Position numbers and translations under genes: made by a program. A stretch of DNA of 49,535 nt from Pseudoxanthomonas beigongshangi (GTDB taxonomy: Bacteria > Pseudomonadota > Gammaproteobacteria > Xanthomonadales > Xanthomonadaceae). The DNA lies in contig NZ_JADHDV010000026.1 in the NCBI RefSeq assembly GCF_016820515.1, positions 1-49,535 of the forward strand. The letters run 5' to 3'. The notes under the pieces were generated by a model that was not told where the DNA came from, ran no database searches, and saw only the letters and a program-made list of their open reading frames with translations. Positions 37,153 through 45,345 of this stretch are shown here, in pieces (position 1 is the first letter of the stretch; the number at the start of each line of letters is the position of its first letter).

Positions 37153-39153
37153 ATGACGACGCCCTCCCGCCGCCAGCTCGCCAACGCCATCCGTTTCCTC
37201 GCCGCCGACGCGGTCGAAACCGCCAAGTCCGGTCACCCGGGCATGCCCATGGGCATGGCCGACATCGCCGAAGTGCTCTGGAACGATTACCTGAGCCACA
37301 GCCCGAAGAACCCGCACTGGTTCAACCGCGATCGCTTCATCCTGTCCAACGGCCACGGCTCGATGCTGCAGTACGCGCTGCTGCACCTGAGCGGCTACGA
37401 CCTGCCGCTGGAAGAGCTCAAGCATTTCCGCCAGTTGCACAGCAAGACCGCCGGCCATCCGGAACGCCACGAAACCCCCGGCGTGGAAACCACCACCGGT
37501 CCGCTGGGCCAGGGTTTCGCCAACGCGGTCGGTTTCGCGCTGGCCGAGAAGCTGCTGGCGCAGCGCTTCAACCGTCCCGAATTCGAAATCGTCGATCACC
37601 GCACCTGGGTGTTCATGGGCGACGGCTGCCTGATGGAAGGCGTGTCGCACGAAGCCGCCTCGCTGGCCGGCACCTGGGGCTTGAACAAGCTGGTCTGCTT
37701 CTGGGACGACAACCACATCTCGATCGACGGCAACACCGATGGCTGGTTCACTGACGACACCCCGGCGCGCTTCGAAGCCTATGGCTGGCAGGTGGTGCGC
37801 AACGTCAACGGCCATGATCCGGTCGAGATCAAGGCCGCCATCGACACCGCGCTGAAATCGGAAGACAAGCCGGTGCTGATCTGCTGCCGCACCACGATTG
37901 GTTTCGGTTCGCCGAACAAGGCCGGCAAGGAGTCCTCGCACGGGGCGCCGCTGGGCAAGGAGGAACTGGAAGCCACCCGCAAGGCGCTGGAGTGGCCGTA
38001 CGGCCCGTTCGAGATTCCGCAGGAAATCTACGACGGCTGGCGCGCCGGCAACACCGGCCTGGTGCGCGAGGAACAGTGGAACATGCTGTTCGACAAGTAC
38101 GCCGCGCAGTATCCGGAACAGGCCGCCGAACTGAGCCGCCGCTCGCATGGCGACCTGCCGGAAGGCTTCCTGGCCGCCGCCGATGCCTTCATCGCCAAGA
38201 CCCAGGCCGAAGGCCCGGTGATCGCCTCGCGCAAGGCTTCGCAGCTGGCGATCGAAGCGTTCGCCCCGCTGCTGCCGGAAATGATCGGTGGTTCGGCGGA
38301 TCTGGCGCACTCCAACCTGACCCTGTGGAAGGCCAGCAAGTCGGTCGCCACCGATGATCCGAACGCCAACTACGTGTACTACGGCGTGCGCGAGTTCGGC
38401 ATGACCGCGATCAGCAACGGCCTGGCGCTGCACGGCGGTTTCCTGCCGTTCGACGCGACCTTCCTGGTGTTCAGCGATTACGCGCGCAACGCGGTGCGCA
38501 TGAGCGCGCTGATTCCGGCCCACGCCATCCACGTCTACACCCACGATTCCATCGGCCTGGGCGAGGACGGTCCGACCCACCAGCCGGTCGAGCACCTGGC
38601 GTCGCTGCGCTACATCCACAACAACGATGTGTGGCGCCCGTGCGACGCGGTCGAGTCGGCGGTGTCGTGGAAGGCGGCGATCGTCCGCCGCGACGGCCCG
38701 AGCTGCCTGATTTTCTCGCGCCAGAACCTGCCGCACCAGGCGCGCAGCGAAGCGCAGGTCGCCGACATCGCGCGCGGCGGTTACGTGCTGGCCGATGCCG
38801 CCGGCACACCGGACGTGATCCTGATCGCCACCGGCTCGGAAGTGGGCCTGGCCATGCAGGCCAAGACCACGCTGGATGCCGAAGGCCTGAAGACCCGCGT
38901 GGTGTCGATGCCGTCGACCAACGTGTTCGATCGCCAGCCGGCCGAGTACCGCGAAGCGGTGCTGCCGAAGGCGGTGCGCAAGCGCGTGGCGGTGGAAGCG
39001 GCGACCACCGATTTCTGGCGCAAGTATGTCGGCCTGGACGGCGCGGTCGTGGGCATGGAGAGCTTCGGTGCCTCCGCGCCGGCGGAAGCGCTCTACAAGC
39101 ACTTCGGCATCACCGTGGAGAAGGTGGTCGAGGCGGTGAAGTCGCTGGATTGA
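37153..39153 (+). CDS. tkt: Transketolase
   Basis: The 666-aa product transfers two-carbon ketol units in the pentose phosphate pathway using thiamine diphosphate. Motifs include [34 protein letters not shown], the thiamine-binding [19 protein letters not shown]...DDNHIS region (about 157-190), and in the Pyr domain [18 protein letters not shown] and [24 protein letters not shown]. Length is normal. The ATG begins [16 protein letters not shown], matching family starts; an upstream in-frame ATG adds 16 unlikely residues. It stands alone, ending in a bidirectional terminator. Confidence 0.97.
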   Translation: MTTPSRRQLANAIRFLAADAVETAKSGHPGMPMGMADIAEVLWNDYLSHSPKNPHWFNRDRFILSNGHGSMLQYALLHLSGYDLPLEELKHFRQLHSKTAGHPERHETPGVETTTGPLGQGFANAVGFALAEKLLAQRFNRPEFEIVDHRTWVFMGDGCLMEGVSHEAASLAGTWGLNKLVCFWDDNHISIDGNTDGWFTDDTPARFEAYGWQVVRNVNGHDPVEIKAAIDTALKSEDKPVLICCRTTIGFGSPNKAGKESSHGAPLGKEELEATRKALEWPYGPFEIPQEIYDGWRAGNTGLVREEQWNMLFDKYAAQYPEQAAELSRRSHGDLPEGFLAAADAFIAKTQAEGPVIASRKASQLAIEAFAPLLPEMIGGSADLAHSNLTLWKASKSVATDDPNANYVYYGVREFGMTAISNGLALHGGFLPFDATFLVFSDYARNAVRMSALIPAHAIHVYTHDSIGLGEDGPTHQPVEHLASLRYIHNNDVWRPCDAVESAVSWKAAIVRRDGPSCLIFSRQNLPHQARSEAQVADIARGGYVLADAAGTPDVILIATGSEVGLAMQAKTTLDAEGLKTRVVSMPSTNVFDRQPAEYREAVLPKAVRKRVAVEAATTDFWRKYVGLDGAVVGMESFGASAPAEALYKHFGITVEKVVEAVKSLD

Positions 39154-39179
39154 GAACGGACTTGCCGTCGTGAATCACG

Positions 39180-39209
39180 AAAAAGGCCGGGCGTGAGCCC
39201 GGCCTTTTT
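39180..39209. terminator. Bidirectional intrinsic terminator between tkt and the acetyl-CoA hydrolase gene
   Basis: AAAAA, then a perfect 8-bp stem (GGCCGGGC/GCCCGGCC) with GTGA loop, then TTTTT. The symmetric A and T runs let it end transcription from both converging genes. Confidence 0.9.
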
Positions 39210-39251
39210 CATGGGTGAGTACCGTCGCCGCCGACACCCGTCGATTGCACC

Positions 39252-39275
39252 GTAGAGCGGAGCTTGCTCTGCTGC
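39252..39275 (+). repeat. GTAG-type REP hairpin, first copy of an inverted pair
   Basis: GTAG, then AGCGGAG/CTCTGCT stem (one G-U pair) with CTTG loop. It is nearly identical to the element at the spoT stop. Confidence 0.82.
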
Positions 39276-39391
39276 CGTGGTCGTTGCCGTTCGATTGGCG
39301 GCGGTTGCGGCAGGCGGATGGTCGGTCGGGCCTGGATCTCAGGGTGAAGGTCCTGGTGGGAGAAACAGCAAAAATCAACAACAAAAGCAAA

Positions 39392-39415
39392 GCAGCGGAG
39401 CGAGCTCCGCTCTAC
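39392..39415 (-). repeat. GTAG-type REP hairpin, second copy of an inverted pair
   Basis: Read on the minus strand: GTAG, then a perfect AGCGGAG/CTCCGCT stem with CTCG loop, the same sequence as the copy at 8193. It faces the 39252 copy across 116 bases in the tkt/acetyl-CoA hydrolase gap. The spacer holds an A-rich stretch on the plus strand and no gene. Confidence 0.85.
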
Positions 39416-39440
39416 GTCGGTGATGGCGATGCGATCTGGG

Positions 39441-41384
39441 TTAACCCCGGGTTTCGCGCAATCCCAATGCCAACAGCTTCGCCTCCACGCGCTCACCCCA
39501 ACCGGCGGGATTCCTCAATCCCATCCGCTCCATCGCCTCGGCATCGGCGGTGCCCGCTGACATTGCCCGCAACACCGTGCCCACCTTGCCCAGTGGCGTG
39601 GTGGTCTGGCTCTTCAGCCAGGACAGGGCTTTCACCAGGCGCTGTTCCACTTCGGTGAAATCGCTGCCCAGCGGGTAGTCGGGCAGGGTGCCGTCGTGGC
39701 GGAAGCGGCGCAGGCGCGCGGTCAGATGCGCGGGCGTGTTCTCCGTCCAGGCCGCCGGCGGGACGAATTCGCGACGGAGCTTGCGGCTGCGCTGCGCTTC
39801 CTCCAGCAGGCCGGACTGGAAGCGCGCGTCGGTGATGCCGGCCATCGCGATCACGCAGTCCTCGTCATTGCGGCCGCGCAGATCGGCGATGCCGTATTCG
39901 TTGATGCACAGATCGCGCAGATGGCGCGGGATGGTGGTGTGGCCGTAGTTCCAGCGCACGTTCGAATGGGTCTTGCCGCCGGCGTCGCGGATGGCGCGGA
40001 ACATCAGCGCCGAACGGGCGTCGTCCAGCGCATGCGCCATCGCCACGAAGTTGTACTGCCCACCGACGCCGGACACGACCCGCCCATCTTCCAGCCCATC
40101 CGACACCGCCGCACCGAGCGCGGTCATCATCATCGCCGAGTTGAAGAAGCGCGCCTCGCGGCGTTGCAGGCGTTCCAGCGATTCGTGGCCGCCATAGATC
40201 TGGTTGACGCTGCCGATGCGGCGCATGCCGATGGCGCGGCGCTCGTCATCGGGGAGCTTGCGCAGCCAGTCGTAGAAAGCCGGCGATCCCAGGTAGAACG
40301 CGCCGTGCAGGTACTCGCCGTCGCGCTGCAGCCGCGCCTGGTCGCCGAGGTTCGCGGTGCCGTCGGCGATGCGTTGCATCAGCAGTTCGTCGTCGACCAC
40401 CTTGCGGCGGATGACGCCGGTTTCCACCAGTCGCTTGAATCCCTCGTTGATCATTTCGCTGCAGCCGTACAGGCCCGCTTCGAAAGGATCCAGGCCACCA
40501 CTCTCGATCACGGCGGGATGCTGTTCGATCCGGGGATCCAGTGCCGCCAGCACCGCGCGATAGGCGGCGTTGTCGGTATGGCGCAGCACCAGCGCGTGAC
40601 AGAGCGCGTCGGCCAGCGCGCCGATGCCGATCTGCAGGGTACCGCCGTCGCGCACCAGCGCACTGGCGTACAGGCCGATTGCGTATTCCGCATCGGAAAC
40701 AGGCTGGCGCGGCAGTCCGAACAGCATCGGATAGGGGCCGGGCGGGGTCACCACCGCGTCGAAGTAGTCCTCGTCCACCGCCGCGGTACCGCCCAGCCAG
40801 GGCAATTGCGGATCCACTTCCGCCACCAGCAACGGACGGGGCAGGCCGCGTGCCAGCACCGCCTCCACCGCATCCTGGGTGAGGTCGTTGTTGCAGGAGA
40901 GCGACAGCCGGCTTCCGCCGGGCTCGCGCGCCACCTTCTGCACGATCACGTTGAGCGCGCGATCGCCCAGCGCCCGCGCCACGTGGGTGTAGTTGAGGCT
41001 CGCGTAGCGCCGCTGCGCCTGCGAGGAGGACAGCAGCGCGCCGGACTGCATGTAGAACTCCTCGATTTCGATGTGCGCGGGCAATGCGTCGCGCTTCATC
41101 GCCTGCACGTAATCCAGGCGCGGGAAGTCGTCGCCGAAGTGGCGCGAGGCGAAGGGGGCGAGGAAGCGCGCTTCCAGGCCCGCGTGCGCCTGCGGTGGAT
41201 CCAGCGACAGCGCGGTGTAGAGGAACCATGGGCGGGAGGCGTCCTGCCGCAGCCGCGCGTACAACGCGTTGAGCAGGCGATGCGGTTTGCCGATGCCCAG
41301 CGGCGCGCCCATGCGCAGGGTCTGCGGGGTGTGCTGGAGGATGAATTCGACGGCGCCGTCGAGGGAGTCCAGGTGAACGGTCAT
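39441..41384 (-). CDS. Acetyl-CoA hydrolase/transferase C-terminal domain protein
   Basis: The 647-aa product belongs to the acetyl-CoA hydrolase/transferase superfamily. The C-terminal domain (about 290-560) shows SGVGGQYNFVAMA, RWNYGHTTIP and CINEYGIADLRGRNDEDCVIAMAGI, the last being the class I CoA-transferase glutamate region (EYGIADLRG). The N-terminal half (about 1-280) is more divergent, with MGAPLGIGKPHRLLNAL near 25-41. It is longer than succinyl-CoA:acetate transferases (about 500 aa). The CoA acceptor and acid cannot be named. It is divergent from the blaI-like repressor across 116 bases, so the operators there could affect both genes. It converges on tkt. Confidence 0.88.
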   Translation of the reverse strand: MTVHLDSLDGAVEFILQHTPQTLRMGAPLGIGKPHRLLNALYARLRQDASRPWFLYTALSLDPPQAHAGLEARFLAPFASRHFGDDFPRLDYVQAMKRDALPAHIEIEEFYMQSGALLSSSQAQRRYASLNYTHVARALGDRALNVIVQKVAREPGGSRLSLSCNNDLTQDAVEAVLARGLPRPLLVAEVDPQLPWLGGTAAVDEDYFDAVVTPPGPYPMLFGLPRQPVSDAEYAIGLYASALVRDGGTLQIGIGALADALCHALVLRHTDNAAYRAVLAALDPRIEQHPAVIESGGLDPFEAGLYGCSEMINEGFKRLVETGVIRRKVVDDELLMQRIADGTANLGDQARLQRDGEYLHGAFYLGSPAFYDWLRKLPDDERRAIGMRRIGSVNQIYGGHESLERLQRREARFFNSAMMMTALGAAVSDGLEDGRVVSGVGGQYNFVAMAHALDDARSALMFRAIRDAGGKTHSNVRWNYGHTTIPRHLRDLCINEYGIADLRGRNDEDCVIAMAGITDARFQSGLLEEAQRSRKLRREFVPPAAWTENTPAHLTARLRRFRHDGTLPDYPLGSDFTEVEQRLVKALSWLKSQTTTPLGKVGTVLRAMSAGTADAEAMERMGLRNPAGWGERVEAKLLALGLRETRG

Positions 41385-41444
41385 GCGCGCAAGCTTAGGC
41401 GAAAGCCGGTGAGGGAGGCAGGAACGGGGCGTCTGCCGGGGGGC

Positions 41445-41473
41445 TTGACAGGCGAACTGTTTACGCGCGTAAT
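41445..41473 (+). promoter_or_regulatory. Promoter of the blaI-like operon
   Basis: A consensus -35 TTGACA (41445-41450) is 17 bases from CGTAAT (41468-41473). The -10 lies inside the first repressor-like dyad, as expected for repression by occlusion. Confidence 0.65.
41460..41473. promoter_or_regulatory. BlaI-like operator dyad 1
   Basis: TTTACGCGCGTAAT is an imperfect dyad of the TTTACN-NN-NGTAAA form. It covers the -10 of the adjoining promoter. Its centre is 23 bases from the second dyad. Confidence 0.55.
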
Positions 41474-41482
41474 CGATAAAAA

Positions 41483-41496
41483 TTTACAGGTGTAAA
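41483..41496. promoter_or_regulatory. BlaI-like operator dyad 2
   Basis: TTTACAGGTGTAAA is a perfect dyad containing the TACA/TGTA half-sites known for BlaI/MecI-type repressors. It ends four bases before the repressor ATG and would overlap the transcription start and leader. Confidence 0.65.
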
Positions 41497-41500
41497 CGCC

Positions 41501-41869
41501 ATGCCGATCAGCGATGCCGAAGCCCTGGTGATGGAGGTGCTCTGGCGGGAACACCCGCTCGGCGCCGACGAGGTGCTGGCGACCCTGTCCGCGCAGACCG
41601 GCTGGGCCGAGCCGACGGTGAAGACCCTGCTCAACCGGCTGCTCAACAAGGGCGCCATCCAAGCCCGGAAGGAAGGCCGCCGTTACCTCTACACGCCCGT
41701 GCTGCCCCGCGAGGACTGGGTACGGCAGCAGAGCGCGGGAATGCTCGAACGCCTGTTCGGCGGGCGGGTGGCGCCACTGGTGGCGCATTTCAGCGAACAG
41801 GGTCGGTTGTCGCCGGCGGACATTGCCGAACTGAAGAAACTGATCGCGGAGCTCGACGATGAGCAGTGA
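41501..41869 (+). CDS. BlaI/MecI/CopY family transcriptional repressor
   Basis: The 122-aa product has the penicillinase-repressor winged helix: ISDAEALVMEVLWREHPLGADEVLATLS, the recognition helix in TVKTLLNRLLNKGAI and the wing RKEGRRYLYTPVL, then a C-terminal dimerisation helix. Homologues are inactivated by proteolysis triggered by the membrane peptidase encoded next door. Two dyads over its own promoter imply autorepression. It overlaps the M56 peptidase gene by 11 bases. No beta-lactamase gene is adjacent. Confidence 0.94.
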   Translation: MPISDAEALVMEVLWREHPLGADEVLATLSAQTGWAEPTVKTLLNRLLNKGAIQARKEGRRYLYTPVLPREDWVRQQSAGMLERLFGGRVAPLVAHFSEQGRLSPADIAELKKLIAELDDEQ

Positions 41870-43463
41870 TCTGCTGCGCCTGCTGTTGGCGACCACGCTC
41901 GCCACGTCCCTGGTCATCCTGATCCTGTATCTGCTGCGTGCGCCACTCCGGCGCTGGCTGGGAGCGGGTGCCGCCTACGCGTCCTGGCTGTGCGTACCGG
42001 TCGCCGCGCTCGCGGTGCTGCTGCCCGCGCGCGAGGTAGCGGTGGAATGGGACGCGGTGGGCACAGTGCTGATGCCGATGCGGGCGGCCACCGCGGCGGT
42101 GGCGCCGTCCCTGTTCTCGATGTGGGAAACATGCCTGCTGGTCGCCTGGCTGGGTGGCGTCGTCGCGATGGCGGGCTGGCTGTGGATGCGACAGCACCGC
42201 TTCGTGCGCGGCCTGGGCGAGCTGCGCCGGTGCGGGGATGGGCTGTGGAGCGCGACGAGTACGCGCGGACTGCCGGCGGCCATCGGACTGTTCCGTCCCC
42301 GCATCGTGGTGCCGGCCGATTTCGAGTCCCGCTACCTGGAACGGGAACGGGTTCTCATCGCCTGCCATGAGCGCCTCCACATCAACCGCGGCGATCTGGT
42401 GGCCAATGCGTTCATGTCGGCGCTGCGGTGCGTCTACTGGTTCAACCCGCTGATCCATCTGGCCGCGCGCCGCTTGCGCATCGATCAGGAACTGGCCTGC
42501 GACGAGGACGTCATCCGCCGGCATCCCGGTGCCCGGCGCAGTTACGGCGAGGCCATGCTGAAGGGGCAACTGGATGTCGGTCCGGTGCCGCTCGCCTGCC
42601 ATTGGCCCGCGCCGCATCCGCTCAGGGAGAGGATCGCCCAACTCGGAAAGCAGCTTCCCTCTCGGCGCCGCCGTGCTCTGGCTACGGTGCTGGTGGCCGC
42701 GATGGTCGTCGCGGCCGGCTACGGCGCCTGGGCCGCGCAACCGGCGCCGCCGCCCGCGGTCGCGCAGGAGGGCCTGTACCACATCGCCATGCAGGTGAGC
42801 CTGGGCGGTGCGACCCGCGCGTTCGAGATCCGCGAGAAGCCCGGAAAGGCATTCGCGGTGTCGGGCCAGACGGAGGCCGGCGAGACGTGGAAGGGCACGT
42901 TCCGGGTCGAAGCGATGACGGCCGGGCGTGCCCGCGTGCTTGCCGATATCGACGTCGCCGGCAAGCCGGCGGGAAGCCCCGAGTTGCTGATCGAGCTCGG
43001 CAAGTCGGCGAGCCTTCGCATCGACGGTGAAAACGGGAAGCCTTCCCTCTCCATCGAACTGATGGTCACCCTCGAACCGGGAACCACCTCGCCGCTGAGC
43101 ACCGGCAGCCGTCCAATCAGCCGGATGAAGCGCGCCGTCGATCATTCCACGCTCGCACCGCCGCGATATCCCGCCAGCCGGCATGAGGGGACGGTGGTGA
43201 TGAGGCTGGTCATCGGGACGGAGGGAGGGGTGAGCCAGGTCGGCCTAGAGCGCAGTTCCGGCTTCGACGATCTGGACCAGGCCGCGATGACCGCCGCGCG
43301 CGGATGGCGTTTCGAGCCGGCCATCGAAGCGGGCCGTGCCGTGGTGTCGATGGTGCGGGTGCCGGTGGAGTTTTCGCTGGATGAACCGGATGACCTGGCG
43401 CAACAGGCCGCACGCGATCTGACCGAACCGGCGTGGAATGGACAGCGGAGTGCGCGGCGATGA
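41859..43463 (+). CDS. M56 family (BlaR1-type) membrane metallopeptidase with TonB-like C-terminal domain
   Basis: The 534-aa product has N-terminal membrane helices (about 5-25, 38-55, 90-108), then the zinc peptidase domain with H170-E-R-L-H174 and the third ligand E211 in QELACDED, the standard BlaR1/MecR1 arrangement. A further helix (about 272-291) leads to the periplasm. Instead of a penicillin-binding sensor, the periplasmic part has a beta-rich segment (about 300-405), then a TonB C-terminal-like domain (about 430-510: PPRYPASRHEGTVVMRLVI and GFDDLDQAAMTAARGWRFEPA). The inferred role is sensing an envelope signal and relieving BlaI-type repression. The ligand is unknown. Its stop overlaps the next start (ATGA). 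Confidence 0.92.
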   Translation: MSSDLLRLLLATTLATSLVILILYLLRAPLRRWLGAGAAYASWLCVPVAALAVLLPAREVAVEWDAVGTVLMPMRAATAAVAPSLFSMWETCLLVAWLGGVVAMAGWLWMRQHRFVRGLGELRRCGDGLWSATSTRGLPAAIGLFRPRIVVPADFESRYLERERVLIACHERLHINRGDLVANAFMSALRCVYWFNPLIHLAARRLRIDQELACDEDVIRRHPGARRSYGEAMLKGQLDVGPVPLACHWPAPHPLRERIAQLGKQLPSRRRRALATVLVAAMVVAAGYGAWAAQPAPPPAVAQEGLYHIAMQVSLGGATRAFEIREKPGKAFAVSGQTEAGETWKGTFRVEAMTAGRARVLADIDVAGKPAGSPELLIELGKSASLRIDGENGKPSLSIELMVTLEPGTTSPLSTGSRPISRMKRAVDHSTLAPPRYPASRHEGTVVMRLVIGTEGGVSQVGLERSSGFDDLDQAAMTAARGWRFEPAIEAGRAVVSMVRVPVEFSLDEPDDLAQQAARDLTEPAWNGQRSARR

Positions 43464-44017
43464 GGCGCACCGCGCATGCGAGCGCGCCACGCTGGATGCT
43501 GGCGGTGACGATCGCCGGCCTGACCGCTTGTGCCAGTCCTCCCGCCACCCGCATCGACAGCGTCGAGCGCCGCCTGATCATGCCGGAAGGCAGCGCGCGC
43601 TATCCAATGGCGGCGCATCAGGCGTTCGCCTATCCGGTTCCGCAGGACAACGTCTCGCCGGTGTTTCCCGCCGACTATCCCGCGAGCGAACTGGCGCCCA
43701 CCACGCTGTGCGTGTCGTTCGTCGTCGATGCAGCGGGCAATCCTGCACAGGTCAACGCACTGGCCCAGGAAGGCTGCGCGCCGGCGGAGCAGTTCGTCCC
43801 GCTGCGCGACGCGATGCTGGCCGCGGTGAGCCAATGGCGGTTCGAACCGGCGATGTTCTGCGACTATCCCGATGCCGCCACCCGCGATCGCGACTGGAAT
43901 GGCGTCGGTTGCGCGGGTGCGACCGTGCAGAAGCGGATCGTGCCGGTATCGCTGGCCTATGCCTTCACCTTCAGTCTCCGCAACGGCAAGGGCGAGGTGG
44001 CGTCGGCCAAGCGCTAG
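43460..44017 (+). CDS. Putative lipoprotein with TonB C-terminal-like domain
   Basis: The 185-aa product has a signal peptide with lipobox-like LTAC (cysteine near 24). A region around FPADYPASELAPTTLCVSFVVDAAGNPAQVNAL and MLAAVSQWRFEPAMFC follows and resembles the TonB C-terminal fold, as in the preceding gene's tail. Five cysteines are present, unusual for a small periplasmic protein. It overlaps the peptidase gene (ATGA) and so belongs to the same operon. Function is unknown; it may be a partner or shed relative of the peptidase's sensor domain. Its TAG stop shares a CTAG palindrome with the stop of the converging modC. Confidence 0.75.
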   Translation: MRRTAHASAPRWMLAVTIAGLTACASPPATRIDSVERRLIMPEGSARYPMAAHQAFAYPVPQDNVSPVFPADYPASELAPTTLCVSFVVDAAGNPAQVNALAQEGCAPAEQFVPLRDAMLAAVSQWRFEPAMFCDYPDAATRDRDWNGVGCAGATVQKRIVPVSLAYAFTFSLRNGKGEVASAKR

Positions 44018-44643
44018 TCGCTGCCCGGCGCCATCGCATGCACGGCGTCGGCCAGGCGGCGCACTTCCTCGGCGTGGTGGCTGACGTAGACGATCGGCAG
44101 GCGGATTTCATCGCGGACCCGCTGCAGGTAGGGAATCAACTCTTCACGGCGTGCCTGGTCCAGTGCGGACAGGGGCTCGTCGAACAGCAGGATCGCCGGT
44201 TGCGAGAGCAGCGCACGCCCGATCGCCACCCGTTGGGCTTCGCCGCCGGAAAGGTTGCGCGTGCGCCGTCCCAGCAGCGCACCGATGCCCAGCAGTTCGA
44301 CCACCGCGTCGAAACCGAAGCGTACCGGCGTGTTTCGGCCATGGCGCCCGTAGCGCAGGTTGCCGCGCACGTCGAGGTGCGGAAACAGGCGCGCATCCTG
44401 GAACACGTAGCCGATGCGGCGTCGATGGGTGGCGATATCGATGCGGTTCGCGCTGTCGAACAGCACCCGGCCATCGACTTCGATATGCCCGGCCACCGGC
44501 GATACCAGCCCGGCGATGGCGTTGAGCACGGTGGTCTTGCCCACGCCGGACGGACCGGAAAGCGCGAGCACGCGCGCGTCCGATTGGATGCGCACGCGCC
44601 GATGGAACGTACCGCGCCTGAGTTCCACGTCCAGCCGCAGCAT
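44014..44643 (-). CDS. modC: Molybdate ABC transporter ATP-binding protein ModC (short form)
   Basis: The 209-aa product is an ABC ATPase with Walker A GPSGVGKT at 30-37, a Q-loop in GYVFQDARLFPHL, the signature LSGGEAQRVAIGRAL, Walker B AILLFDEPLSALD and the switch histidine in YVSHH. The ARLFPHLDVRGNLRYG run is typical of ModC. Standard ModC is about 350-360 aa with a C-terminal TOBE/Mop domain that binds molybdate and regulates transport; here the protein stops right after the ATPase core. It overlaps modB by one base (TGATG) and ends at a CTAG shared with the facing gene. Confidence 0.92.
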   Translation of the reverse strand: MLRLDVELRRGTFHRRVRIQSDARVLALSGPSGVGKTTVLNAIAGLVSPVAGHIEVDGRVLFDSANRIDIATHRRRIGYVFQDARLFPHLDVRGNLRYGRHGRNTPVRFGFDAVVELLGIGALLGRRTRNLSGGEAQRVAIGRALLSQPAILLFDEPLSALDQARREELIPYLQRVRDEIRLPIVYVSHHAEEVRRLADAVHAMAPGSD

Positions 44644-45335
44644 CAGATTTCCTCCCGGCCAACGTGGCGCCGCGTGAGCCATTCCGACAACAGCAGCGCG
44701 ATCAGCGAGATCGCGACCGCGACCGCCGCCAACCGCCAGATGCCGGCTTCGCCGCCGGGGACCTGCATCAGCCCATAGATCGCCGACGACAATGTCTGGG
44801 TCTCGCCCGGAATGTTGGACACGAAGGTGATGGTGGCGCCGAATTCGCCCAGTGCCTTGGCGAACGCCAGCACGGTACCGGCGACCAGGCCGGGCCAGGC
44901 CAGCGGCAGGGTGACGGTGAAGAACACCCGCCAGGGACCGGCGCCTAGCGTGGCCGCGGCCTGCTCCAGCCTGCGGTCGGTGTTCTCCAGCGAGAGCCGG
45001 ATGGCGCGCACCATCAGCGGAAATCCCATCACCGCGCAGGCCAGCGCCGCGCCGGTCCAGCGGAACGCGAACACGATACCGAAGTGCTGTTGCAGGAAGG
45101 CGCCAACCGTACCCTGCGTTCCCAGTGTCATCAGCAGGGCGTAGCCCATCACCACCGGCGGCAGCACCAGCGGCAGGTGCACCACCGCGTCGAGCAGCGC
45201 CTTGCCGGGAAAACGGCGCCGTGCCAGCAGCCAGCCCACCAGCACGCCGAACGGCAGGCTGGCGATCGCCGCGGTCACCGCCACCTTCAGGCTCAGGCGG
45301 ATGGCGGTGATTTCCTCGGGTGTGAACCAGTCCAA
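44643..45335 (-). CDS. modB: Molybdate ABC transporter permease ModB
   Basis: The 230-aa product is a multi-pass permease. The start MDWFTPEEITAIRLSLKVA, LPLVLPPVVMGYALL and the EAA-loop region AAATLGAGPWRVFFTVTLPLAWPGL are ModB hallmarks; KALGEFGATITFVSNIPGETQTL follows. Length is normal. It lies 10 bases after modA and overlaps modC. Confidence 0.95.
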   Translation of the reverse strand: MDWFTPEEITAIRLSLKVAVTAAIASLPFGVLVGWLLARRRFPGKALLDAVVHLPLVLPPVVMGYALLMTLGTQGTVGAFLQQHFGIVFAFRWTGAALACAVMGFPLMVRAIRLSLENTDRRLEQAAATLGAGPWRVFFTVTLPLAWPGLVAGTVLAFAKALGEFGATITFVSNIPGETQTLSSAIYGLMQVPGGEAGIWRLAAVAVAISLIALLLSEWLTRRHVGREEI

Positions 45336-45345
45336 GCGGCGCGGC

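Noticed and set aside
36862-39102. 746-codon open frame on the minus strand opposite tkt
   Set aside because: Shadow frame of transketolase: low-complexity composition, no domain, no start signals. Similar antisense frames occur opposite dctA-like, gltA, pilQ and the acetyl-CoA hydrolase gene.
41501-43463. Classical beta-lactam resistance operon
   Set aside because: BlaI and BlaR1-type genes are present, but no beta-lactamase or penicillin-binding sensor domain is adjacent, so resistance is not supported.
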